Origin: Eucalyptus grandis
Taxonomy: Eukaryota; Streptophyta; Magnoliopsida; Myrtales; Myrtaceae
NCBI RefSeq assembly: GCF_016545825.1
Contig: NC_052619.1
Span: 8,261,501-8,325,500 of the forward strand
DNA: 64,000 nucleotides
Reading direction: 5' to 3'
The notes below the pieces were generated by a model. That model was given only the letters and a program-made list of their open reading frames with translations, ran no database searches and was not told where the DNA came from. Below, piece after piece: positions 25,138 through 36,600 of the stretch. Each line of letters opens with the position of its first letter. Position 1 is the stretch's first letter. The translations under genes were made by a program, and so were the position numbers.

Positions 25138-26106
25138 AAGTCGTTCCTCCCAATGTTGAGAGTGCAGAACGATAGTGAAGCTTGTGATTATACAAGTCGC
25201 TTCATCCATCCGTCACTCCATGGAGAGCTCAATGCAAGATAAGGGTTAGTGATTCCCTTCTTTCGAAGTAACATGTATTATCTTTTCCACAAGGATGCGT
25301 CCAGACAAAGAATACTTGGCAAAAAGGGAAAAGAAAAACATGGGTCAAGATTGCACAGTTTGGTGAAAAGTCATTATATAATGTCCAGGCTTGCGTGGTT
25401 TAACCTATCCATATAGGTAGGTATCGCCCTGGATAGAGAAGCAGTCTCTGTTCAAATTTTTTCTATCATGCGTTCAGCTAGCGACACCTTATCCATAGTT
25501 TGGACTGGGATGATTTGGAGCATTTAAAAGTCGAAAAAAGAAAAAAATAAAAACTGTAATAACAATAATAACAACAACAACAACATAAAGAAAGAGCTGA
25601 AAAAGGAAAGAGGTCCTACAACAGTTGAACAGGAGATCCCTGATAAGTTCTAAACAAAAAAAAGAAGTGTTTGTCTCAGTTCACTTTCTTATCGCTTGGA
25701 AAAACTTCCCCACGTGAACCTATCCTTACCGAAAAGCCCATGTGCACCTCTAAGCTTCTTTAGAAAAATCCAACTTGCCTGCTGACATCTTGAGCACTAA
25801 TACTACTTTATATTAGGCAATGAATCGAAACCCGCCCCTGGATGACTCATAGTCGAACCGGCACCTGACACATCACCTACGGTATATGCTCGATACTGAG
25901 GACGGTCTATCTTACGAAGACAACCTTAACCGGGTGACTAATGTAACAGTGACTTCACTCACGCATGCGCAGAAATAACAATAATATCGCCCATGAAGTT
26001 GCAATAAATTTTCGCACAGGGGAAAGGGCTCTGCATCTCGGAAAACAGTCGGTTGCAGCTCGAAGACGAGTTATCGGGCACAACAAAATAATAATGTGAT
26101 GTTACA
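25138..26106. other. Intergenic spacer between convergent FIGL1 and CYP94B
   Basis: FIGL1 3' UTR, then an A-rich segment with an AAC/AAT simple repeat (about 25555-25585). No gene seen. Confidence 0.55.
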
Positions 26107-27752
26107 TTAACCTGATGATTTAAAATGGGGAGCGTTTGCTCCGATCAATCCGACAAATTCACTACCATCGTGAGTAGAAATGTTTCTTTGGCGAACCCTG
26201 ACTGGGAAGCCGCCGGCCATGTGAGCCGTCAAGAATGGCACGAAAACTGGACGGACTTGATTGACCGGTTCGATGTCGAACCGATGCAGAATCGAAGCTA
26301 CCACGTACTTCATCTGAATAAAAGCCATCTCCTTCCCTATGCAATCCCTCGGCCCCGCCTGAAAAACCGGGTATTTGTACGGGCACATCTTCCTGATTTC
26401 TCCGGTCCCGTACTTCTCTGGTTCGAGAAACCACCGGTTCGGTCTGAACTCCAAGCAGTCCTTCCCCCACAGCTCTTCCATCCTCCCCATCCCATACGGG
26501 AAATAGGTCACCCTATCTCCTGATTTCACGATTGTGCCGTCAGGCAAAACATCGTCTTCGACGGCATGCTTGGAGTCCCAAGCCACCGGCGGGTAAAGCC
26601 TCATGGACTCGAGGAGACATGCATTCAACAACTTCAATTCCTTGAGCGATTCATAATCCAAGTCTTTTCTTCTCTTCAATACAAGCTCGACTTCTGTCAC
26701 CAAGTCTTGCTTTATGTTTGGATGCCGAGAAAGCAGCCAGAAAAGCCATGTCATGGCGGCCGAAGTCGTCTCTCTTCCCGCCATTATGAAGCTTATCATA
26801 AGGTCTCTTATCGTTCTCTCGTCATGCCCGGCAAGATCAGGCTAGATAAAAGATCATCATTGCCAGAAGCTGCTGTTCCATTCATTTCCATGATTTTGTC
26901 CCTAATCACTCGCGATACAAACCCGTGGACTTCTCGGACCGCTTCCTTCAGCCTCCGCTCTGACCCGACTCTGATCAATCTCTTGATCTTCCACGAGAGA
27001 GACAGAGTGGCAGCCCCACGACGAGCACAAATCTCCGATGACACGTCGAAGGCTTTGGCCAGCGGAGAAATGGGAAACGTCGGATCCAACGAACGGGGTT
27101 GATAAGCAGTCCCCAATGAGACCTTGCATATCATGTCGAATGTAAGTCTCTTTAGGAGGTCCTGCAAGTCCACTGCCTTGTTTTCTGTCAATACGGACTG
27201 CATGACCGGCAACAACCGGTTCTCGACTTCCTCTTGCAACGTGCTCATCACGTACTCCCGCAGCGACCTGGTGCTGAATTCATGGCTCACGAGCTTGCGC
27301 TGAGTTCGCCATAGCGCTCCATCCACATTGAAAATGCCATGCCCAAGAAAATCTCCCAATATTTCAGTGAACGGTCTGCCCTTTGGGTAGTTCTTGAAGT
27401 TGCTCTTGAGGATGTACTGGACATTCTTTGGGTTTGCTGTCACGATGGTGCGCCTGGCGCCAAGCCGCCACACGACGATGGTGTTGGTCGGGCATTGGGA
27501 CAGGAGTTGGGTGTACCAGTCCAAAAGGCGGCGCCTGTTCCTGTAGAAGGATATCAAGCACCCGATGACAGGGTAGGTCGGCGGGCCGTGGCCAGAGATA
27601 TCGAAGACTTGTTGAAAGAAGTTGGCCGTGAGCACATGAAGGAAGTAGAGCACGGTGAAGAAGAAGGCGGTACCGAGAGTCTTCAATGCAATGAAAGTGA
27701 AGATCATCATTGGTGTCTTTGCCTCACAGGCAAAGAAGAGGCAAAGAAGCAA
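26107..27752 (-). CDS. CYP94B-type cytochrome P450 with a one-base frameshift
   Basis: Minus-strand, intronless, ER-anchored P450. CYP94B enzymes hydroxylate the omega end of fatty-acyl groups, including jasmonoyl-isoleucine. The first frame (27752 down to about 26830) has a hydrophobic N-terminal anchor, the proline-rich hinge GHGPPTYPVIG and the usual substrate-recognition region up to DDLLSSLILPG. The second frame resumes HDERTIRDLMISFIMAGRET and contains the I-helix AGRETT, the ExxR motif ESMR, FRPNRW and the heme-binding FQAGPRDCIG. The join needs one extra base near 26827-26829 (CCC on the plus strand). The full span is 1646 bp, one short of a multiple of three. It is either a recently broken gene or a homopolymer sequencing error; every other motif is intact. 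The start could also be the MM at codons 15-16. It lies between SWP73 and sulfite oxidase, as CYP94B2 (At3g01900) does in Arabidopsis. Confidence 0.87.
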
Positions 27753-28499
27753 AAGCTGGATATGGAAAGTAACGCAGTGTATTGATAGGAGGAAAGGCGA
27801 TATCGAGCGGTACTTCTGCAGTATGGTGATTGGAGACTGTTACAGGATTCTAACATGTGAAGTTCATGCTAAAGATTAGGTGCAGGAAAGGTTGGTTTCT
27901 TCTCTATGATATGGAGATTCCTGAAGGCAAATAATGGTTTTTTTTTTTAATAAAAAAATCCAGAGTTTCTATTGTCGTCTTCAATGACACAGGTATCTGA
28001 ACATTTCAATTCAACAGATTCGAGTTGTTTAATCATCGGGCATATTGATGATGCCCTTTGATTTTACATATTAAATGGATTCGTGGATTTAAAAGGTCTA
28101 TTGAAAAACGCTAATCTTCTCGTCTCAACAGTTTAGGCAAGAGATTGCAGAAAAGGGCTCAAGTATGAGGAACCGAGCTCGTCGCTCGTGGTCCCTAGAA
28201 CCACGCACTAGATCGCCATCAAGAGGGGGGGCACGATGGTCGGTAGATACTGCATGGTTGAGCTGATCTGGTCCATCAAGCAAGTTGCCAGACAAAAAAG
28301 TCGAATGGGGTCGATGTGAATACAATATAAAAACGAAGAGATTCCACCAATTGCAACACCGGAGTGCTTTGTCCCTTCTCGATGGTGAATTGATGCTTTG
28401 TACAGGGATTTAAGGAAAATTGAAGAGAGGAACGAATATCCACATCGAATTGATATATTGCCAACAAAAGAAAGGAATAAATGTATTGAAAGTTCTAAA

Positions 28500-28710
28500 A
28501 CTTATCACGAAAGTATAATTAGATTCCAAAATTTTCAAAAAGTACAGTTGAATCCTAACACTTGTCATGAAAAGTACAATTGTATTTTAAAACTTTCAAA
28601 AAAATGCAATCAATACTAGGAGTTGATTAGACCAATTTGATAAATTTTAAAATTTGATTGCACTTTTTGAAAATTTTAGGATTCAATCATACTTCCGTAA
28701 CAAATTTAAA
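28500..28710. mobile_element. MITE-like imperfect inverted repeat
   Basis: A left arm around 28505-28560 (CCAAAATTTTCAAAAAGTAC and following) is matched in inverted orientation by a right arm around 28655-28705 (GCACTTTTTGAAAATTTTAG). A second inner left-arm copy lies near 28560-28600. No clear target duplication. Confidence 0.5.
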
Positions 28711-29837
28711 GACTCTCAATTCACTCGCCTTGAAAAGAAAATTACAATTAAAAGATTGGGAAGGGGCGACCAGAGCAGAGCAACGACCTCCTTTTTAGCG
28801 AGTATAAGGATCCTCATCGGGTATGGAATGTTCGCTTTTTCTTCACAGCTACTTTGTCCATTGGTAGGTGTACGAGCCTATTGCCATTAGCTTTACCTTT
28901 CTAAGGTCCATCAACAGCTAACCAAATCGTCATACATAGTTTCAAACACCATGTTATTCATGATATGTTGCTGAGTCCTTGCTAGGGCAAAAGGCTGGAT
29001 CCAAGTTATCATTGACCCATCAGTCTATTTTGGGGGTCTCATCTAGAAGAGACGGGAATTGTAATATCGAGTGGCGGTCACTAGTCTTCGACCCCACTAT
29101 GTCCTTATCCAAACCTCAAAGGAGTACCCACTCACTCCTTACTTAAAAAGACAGAACACCATGGGCATCGACATCAATTTCAATCCCTGGAGACATACAT
29201 CATCGCTACATGCACACCTTGTCTTTCCAACACACACGAAACATTGCAGGTCCCTTTTGCTAAGCTCTTGATCCCTGGAGATAGGTTGAAATACAGGCAT
29301 CCCTATGAATCATTTGATTGCTTTTCTATTATGTAGAAATGAATTGACCCAACGAGCCCATCGGTCAATTAAAATCGCGTCGATTAGTCATGGAGTCGTA
29401 ATATATGATGTAATGGGGTGCGTCGTCAGTGCTAGTGGAAGCTCCAATCATGGACGGAATTGCAAATAATTGAGCTAGGACCAAATCGAATGAGTCCAAA
29501 TTTGTCTCTTATTTTTCAATGCCTCTCTTTTTGTTTTTTTGTACAGTTTTTTAAGGATCGATTCAAGCAGAATGGTGTGGCTTCATGTCCGGAATCTTTA
29601 TCTTCTTTTGCATCCACACCCTTCTAGTGTGACAGAAAATTTTCAATGCTTGTGTGCGTTTAAAGCCGTATATATCCAAGGATTGGTTGGAAAAAATGAT
29701 GATTGGGATACGGTCATGTCATAGAAGATAGCCGAAAAAGAAGAAGAGGACCATGGAAATAAGAAATGGATGAGTTAATATTCTATTTTTACCAAAATCG
29801 TTTGAGAGGATATTTTTCTAAAAATTCGAGTGGCGGG

Positions 29838-30140
29838 TATTTGTAGACTTTGATCGTGTTGCATGGCGGTCATTTTGACATCATCATGGGTGGCATATCT
29901 ATCTCTATGGCAAAAGGGTAAAAAGAAATTGGGTCAGGTCTCTAATGCAATGTTAGGAAATGTAATTGTGAACTTTAATCGTGTTGCATGGCAATCATTT
30001 TGCGGTTAATTTCATATATTGGAAAGGGTAAAGAGTAATTCGACTCGCTCTCTAATGCTATATCAAAAAATTAACTACGAAATCAATCTTGACGAAGTAT
30101 TTTATAAACTCGATCATGTCACGTAGTAATTTTTACAATT
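29838..30140. repeat. Degenerate tandem repeat, about 127-135 bp period
   Basis: Three related units begin GACTTTGATCGTGTTGCATG (near 29848), GAACTTTAATCGTGTTGCATG (near 29969; first bases differ) and AAACTCGATCATGTCACGTA (near 30105). Each is followed by a CATTTTG/AATTTTTA stretch and a GGTCTCTAATGC-like end. Confidence 0.55.
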
Positions 30141-31937
30141 ATTGTCATGATATTATTAAGGTATCTCTATAGCGTACATTTAAATCAGATTGAATCCCTA
30201 ATGTTAAGATATAATACCGGATTAATTTCATCTAAACGATACACCCGATCGCCCTGTCCACTCTCAGAAGTTAAAAATTTCTGAAAACATGAGCTGAAGT
30301 GCGGCCTGCATACATCCAAAGCTCTCTGCAACCTCAATTGTCCAATCGACATGTGAACCCTCGAGCGGGAAACCAACGAAAGCCAATGATCAAGAGAGAT
30401 CCATCCACCTGTCTAATGCCCGCAGCATTAAAAAAGAGGGGGAAACACGTGTTGAAACTCCCATGCAATTACATAATTTATGTTCCGCCAGGAGTTTCTT
30501 GAAGCAAAAAGATTGAATATACGAAACCTAGGTGTACTTTTTAAATCCAACAGCGGACAACTCCCATGTGCTCCTTGGCAAATGTGTTTTTGGCATCCGA
30601 GAAAGGTCCGAACTGAGGTTTACAAGAACCCACACAGCTAAGAAATATAAAAGATTATTGACTAAGGTTTTTCGAAACGTGGGTATTATTGTTAATCAAT
30701 CGGGGAAAAAAACACATCATGGCTGGCAGGAATTAGGTGGAAAATACGATGTCCACTGGCTTGGTCTTTGTCGTTTATGTGTATTTTATGGCCTTATAAT
30801 ATCGAAGTCCTGCGAATACGACGAAGGCAAAGAGCGGGTCGTTTTTTTCCTGCTTCGAGTTTTGGAGGGTTTGGCTTTCTCACGGGTTCACATTGCAGCA
30901 GCGGTGGATGGGTACGAGTTTCGAGAGATCGGAACACGTGCTGCGACAAAAGAAAACGAGGGCCCCAAGCGCAGACAAGAAAGAGAGAGGGAGGGACTAT
31001 AACTCGCAGGCGTATCCTCGGAAGGTGGCCGACATGGCGGGGATCGTGTCATGTGCAGAATTAAGGAAATTAAAAGATGGAGGAACAGAGAGATTGAATC
31101 GTGGCTGGGATTGGCTGGCCTCGTGTTGATGGGACAAGAAGAAGCTTTTGACTAAGACGATATTTGTGATAGTGTATGATGATCATGTGCTGATCATCTC
31201 GACAGTTAACTTTAGTTTACCCCCGGGAAATTTTTCATTTAACTTTGCTCATGGTGAATCGGTCTTTTCTTTCTTTATTTCTTTTCCTTGGCTGAGCAAC
31301 TTCCGAAAATAATTTAATTGATAAGACAACTCGAGTTTGGAGTCACGTTTTAAATGTTTAGGATCGTAAGATATAACTGACACAAAATCATATCTTAAAA
31401 GATCTTTCTTAATAAGACACAAACAACTTGTTAAGTAATCGAATATGAAAATATTACGATCTTAATGCGCTGTTTTTCTAGTTTGACATGTAAAAGTTGA
31501 AACATTCTTGATTATCTATGCTAAACTAGTATCTAGACTTGGGCATAGCCTTTGGAGTGATTGCGTGGCTTTTCGAGCAAGTCACTTTTCCAATACAACT
31601 TTATCCTTCCTTCGAATTTGCACAGGTCATTCGGTCACACATGAAGGAAATCACCAGCGCCTCATTTATGAACAGCTTGCTACACTTTCTTCTCCGACTT
31701 TGCTCAATTGGGACCCTTCACCCATAAGATGGATTACGTTGAATATGGAAGAGGCTTCTAAAGGTGACCTCAGATTCGCAGGCTTGGAGGTTTTGCCTCT
31801 TTCCTTGGAATACGTCTGTCCTTGTAAGTTGAACTTTGGACATTGTGGTTGAGACTATACTTTGCCAAGCAACATGATTTTTGCAAGCCATTATTGAGAT
31901 TGAATTTATCAACAGAAGAAACTATGGTAGATAATAC

Positions 31938-32478
31938 TAGAGGTGAGCATGGTTCCAAATAAAACTGGAATTGAAGAATTAGACCAGTGAGAATCTATCA
32001 AGTTTCTAGTTTCAAGGTATGTAAGGTAAGTTTTAAGTTCTAAAAATTAGAGAACCTGTTTTGACGAGTAAGTTTCAGATTTTAGGTAAGTATAATCTGG
32101 AACTAGGAACATCCGATAAGTTTTTATATTTTTCTTAGTTTATGTCTTTGTGTGATATTTTGATATTTCATGGCGTCCGATGATAAGTATATAATCTAAA
32201 ATCATTAGTTTGAGTTTAATTTTACAATTGAGATTTTTACTTTATTAACATTTCATATTATTCATTTGTTCAAATATAAATTATGGTCATGAATTGTAAT
32301 AGCAAATGGTGGTTATTAAAGGTGGTGAGTCATTGTAATCTTTTAATTAATAATACAAATGGAGCTTGGATAAATCATGGAATTTGTGACAAAGTAAGTT
32401 CCAGACTCCAAAAATGAAGAATCTGTTCTAATAGATAAGTTTTAGGTTTCAAGTGGAACTTGCAACCGCTCACCTTTA
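31938..32478. mobile_element. MITE-like segment with AGGTGAGC...GCTCACCT ends
   Basis: The left end AGGTGAGCATGGTTCC (near 31944) and the right end GGAACTTGCAACCGCTCACC (near 32456-32475) form short terminal inverted repeats. A 13-bp direct repeat AAATAAAACTGGA occurs just inside the left end and just outside the right end. The interior is AT-rich with GTTCYAR-type repeats and no coding capacity. Confidence 0.45.
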
Positions 32479-32490
32479 AATAAAACTGGA

Positions 32491-32652
32491 CTTGCTTTGC
32501 TTAAAGACATTAAAAGAATGTTGAGCTCTCATTTTGAATTTAAAGTACAACATAACTTCCGAAAAGAAAATACTCTTGCTAATTGGATTGTCAATCATGG
32601 AATAAACAAGCGCTTTTACACTATGCTTTATTCACGATCTCCTGAAGAGTGA
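32491..32652 (+). pseudogene. RNase H-like (RVT_3) domain remnant
   Basis: The frame starting LALLKDIKRMLSSHFEFKVQ and continuing HNFRKENTLANWIVNHG resembles the C-terminal part of plant RNase H-like domains (consensus DIxxLL...V.H.FREGN..AD.LA..G). The key Asp of the ...NxxAD motif is Asn here (ENTLAN). It runs open to a stop at 32652 with no intact upstream domain, so it looks like a decayed non-LTR or RNase H-like relic. Confidence 0.45.
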
Positions 32653-33604
32653 TTCATGCTTCGTTAGGTGATCAAGTAGGGATAATAAATTTTAGACGTT
32701 AATTTGAATTATGCTTACTTTTATCTACCAAAAGAGAAATAGTATCTAGAAACACTTCCTGAAAAGATTCAATTACGAATTGTTGATGGGTTGGCCAAAT
32801 TTGGAAATGTCCCCGTCCCTTGGGCTTTTAAAGCTCAGCATCTGTTTTAATTTTAATTATATATATACTCTAACTGAACCCCACGCTAAAACTAAATGTC
32901 CTCATCCTACCCGATTTGTTTACTACTGGGCCGCGTGCCAGTGTACAGCGTCCGTTTCGCATCGAAGATCAAGATTTTCACCTTCTGCTCGTTCCTTGCA
33001 TCCAAAACAATCCTCAATTCCAACTTGGACGGACTGGTCGTCGCAAGTAAAATCCACCAACAGGATAAAAAATTCAATTAGGCTCACATGTACCGAGATC
33101 ATTTGAGAAATTTTCATCCCTTGCTCAGGCTGAATTTTTCAATCGGGTTCAACATGCATCGTCATCATTTAAGAATATTTCATCCTGTTGTTCCCTCCAA
33201 GGCCGAATTATTATGGAAAAGTGCTATACACACAATTCACGGCCAGAATGCTTAGATCCTTGTCTCGGCCCACTTTTGGTCGGACCCGTTCGCGAGGCAC
33301 CAAGGTTTGTTTCCTTCTTTATGGATTTCTTTAGGGGAGAACAATGTGCAGAATCGATGTTCGCAAACACAAGGGGCCATCACAGGAGACTGCGCAAGTC
33401 TCGGACAATGCCATGAAGATTTTGGAGTACAGTGGCAAAAGACTCACCAACTTGCATTGTTCGGCTGATTCGGGATAGGATATTATTTTTCAATAGCACA
33501 TTAGAAACAAACCATTACACGTTCCCCATGAGAAAAGAGTAAGAGGCAGTATTTATTTCTCGCGAGTCCATGAATTGTGGTAAAAGCTTAGCACGACTCG
33601 TTGT

Positions 33605-36600
33605 CTACATCTTCGAGTGACCAACCCGTACCTGAACACGATGCCAGGAAGTGTTTAGTATCCCTCTCAAGTTCCATATGGTCTCCACGTTTTCTGGCTG
33701 GACATTAGCTGCAGTGTCAACCTGAAATAACGATAAGAGATGCATCAAGACATGTGAGTCAATCAGCAAGACCATCAAAGAGGAGAATGATTGATACTCA
33801 GGCTTATATCAGACTAATGAGCCCGCTTAGTCAAATTCATGATTTAAAGGACCAAAATGAGCTATTGCCTCCTGATGAGTAGCTTTGCCTGCATTGCTAG
33901 GTAAATAATGCACTTAATACCAATCACACAAATAAAAAAGAAACAACCTAATGCTTACAAGCAAATAGGACCATGAGAAAAGCAGTGCCTGAAACAAACA
34001 GCATGTCAAAGTATCTCTGCATTTTAGCTTATCTAAAGCAAGATTAAACAACTATCTGCCACCACAATATTGTGAGTACAGTGCAACAAGTAGTAATAGC
34101 CAGAAGATCATTCATACTTTGAGATTTACCCATCATAATAGCTATTACGAGGCTTTGACAATGATAACAGGGGAGCTGCAAGCTTTGTGTTAAAAAGTCC
34201 AACCCAAAAGCTTAAGCTAGCAAGTGGAGAGAGACCACATGAATATATAGAGCATTTAGGATTGTTTGTCAGACTATGTGGGATAATACTTCAACACCAA
34301 ACTCACATGCATGCCTAATTATGAGCAGCAAGTGAAATTTGGACTACGCACATTCACGTGGAATTTTGGCCACGCACATTCGCAAAAGGGATAGGACTAA
34401 CTCTGATACCATGTTAGAAAGTCTCAAACCCAAAAGCTTAAGTTATTAGGTGGAGAGATAATACATGAATACATAGAACATTTAAGACCCGTTGTCAAGT
34501 AATGTGAGACAATATTTTGACACTTTCTCACATCAAGGAAAACATACCGCTTTTGCAACAATCTCAGTATCGTGAGGAATATCAACTGTAGCTTCAAAAA
34601 GCACCCATGCCCACTTGTCACTGCAAATATCACTAGAATCGTAGGGAATGCCATCCTTTTGATATCTAGAAGCCTCCACCCAATTCTTGCCACCATCGAT
34701 GGAGATGTCAACTCTCTCAATTCCGCGGCCACCTCCTGATGTTGCATATCCACTAACCTTTACCTGCATCATGATTTATCCTTCTTTCATGTGAATAATT
34801 TCAACAAATTAGGAAGTCCCTTGAATAGCATCAAAGGACATCAACATTGACTTGGGAGCATCAAGAGTTCGAGAAATGTTTATTAACCTTAGAGGTGAAA
34901 CCAAAGGATTTGGGGATTAGTGGATGGCCAATCATGGCGAATATTGACTAACCCTATGCTGGGTAGGGATCAGATCCATATTTCCCACAATTTTCACTTT
35001 TGTTTTCATTTTGGGTAAAAAGCCACTAAACTTTTTATTGTAACATAGAAAACCCCAAACTTGTACCTATGTGGCATATTTGCCCTCCACTAAGGTCTCG
35101 TTAGATGACTTTTCCAGCTAAAAACTGGCATTTTTATTTCACCTAACCCCAGTGGGCACCATGACAACAATGTTTGCTTTCTGACATCCATAAAGATATG
35201 TTTTTAGTGGAGGATAAACGCCTCACATAAGTACCAAGTTTGGGATTTTTGATGTCATGGAAAAAAGTCTAAAGAAAATGTGTACACAGTAGGCATAGTT
35301 TAGGGCTTTTGGTGGCTTTTGCTCTTTTATTTTACTTGAAGCCCCAATATTTGCTTTTCAAAAACACTCTGCAAGTTTATATGAGAAACCTTTGATTATT
35401 TTATAGGAAATCCTTTATGACTGCATGAACTCTCTAGCCGCTATTATCCCTGTGCCATGAAACAACTTAGAAATCCAAATGCAGCGATATCAACAAACTT
35501 CCCACCTAAGAGTCCCAAGACTAATAAATATAGGAAATGGAGAAAGGTTCACACTAATATCAAAATCAAATCTAGCACATGGATAGAACTGAGACGAGCC
35601 CTTATTCTTTTGGAAGATTAACAAAAGTACAGGTGCACGGCAGACCACCATAGATTCATATAGTATGTGAACCAACAGAATTCTGTGCATGCCACAATTT
35701 ACTGACTAATAAACTGTGATGTCTGTGCAAGTAAAACTGTTGATAACAATCGAACCTTTCCAGGTTGAATTGCATTCACATCCTCCAAGGAGCATATTGC
35801 ACACTGCCAACACAAAATCAAGCAATCAGTGCAACAATATGACACCAAAACAAAAGGTAATAATCCACCATAGTTCAATGAAGGTAAAGTTCCATCATCC
35901 TGCACTAAATCTATCTCTCCGAGATTAGTCCTTATAGAACAAGAGAAACAAACAGAATGCAACATTGTTTTTGAGTGTTCGACAGTAACATAAATTTTCT
36001 GGCACGATGCAAAATAAAAACTGAATGAGGTGTCCATCTTCAAAGCAAGACAAAGGTAGCTGTGCAATAATGGAGATTTGACATTTTCCCAGGCGCGAGT
36101 TAATTCATATAGACATTACCTGAACAGGGAAATCCATCTGAGGCTTCCTTGTTGACCAATCAATATTATCCCAATTTACTGTAGGTGGAAACATCTTATA
36201 ATCCTTTTGCATGAAAAAGCCCTGCAAGACAACAATCGTTTACCCAAATAATATGGAAGACAAGATTGAGCTGTACAAACTTTCACAAAAAATAACTTTG
36301 TCTGACCTGGCACTCTTCAGAAATTACGTTGATGGAGTCTAGCCATTTAACAGAGCGGGCACCTATAACACCCGGGACAACCACCCGCAATGGGTAACCA
36401 TGATCCCTGTTAAGAGTCTTTGGCAGAATAGGAAAAACTATCAATCCTAGACAAACTCCTACAGGGTTGATATCTTAACAATATGAGCAGAAGCAACAGA
36501 GAAAGTGATTTTAGCAAAGAAGACAATATGCAAATGAAACAGAAGCATAATCAATTATTTTGTGATATAACACTGTGATGGAAATTACCATATATGTTTC

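Larger units (their letters stand above)
27753..33604. other. 5.8-kb intergenic region with repeats and a decayed RNase H-like fragment
   Basis: Holds the CYP94B upstream region (27753 to about 28100), a small inverted-repeat element (about 28.5-28.7 kb), a degenerate tandem repeat (29.8-30.1 kb), a MITE-like segment (31.9-32.5 kb) and an RNase H-like remnant (32.5-32.65 kb). The plus-strand open frames at 30532-31002 and 31508-31852 show no recognisable domain. Confidence 0.5.

Noticed and set aside
30532..31002. 156-codon plus-strand frame
   Set aside because: No homology recognised, many low-complexity residues, no conserved partner exon.
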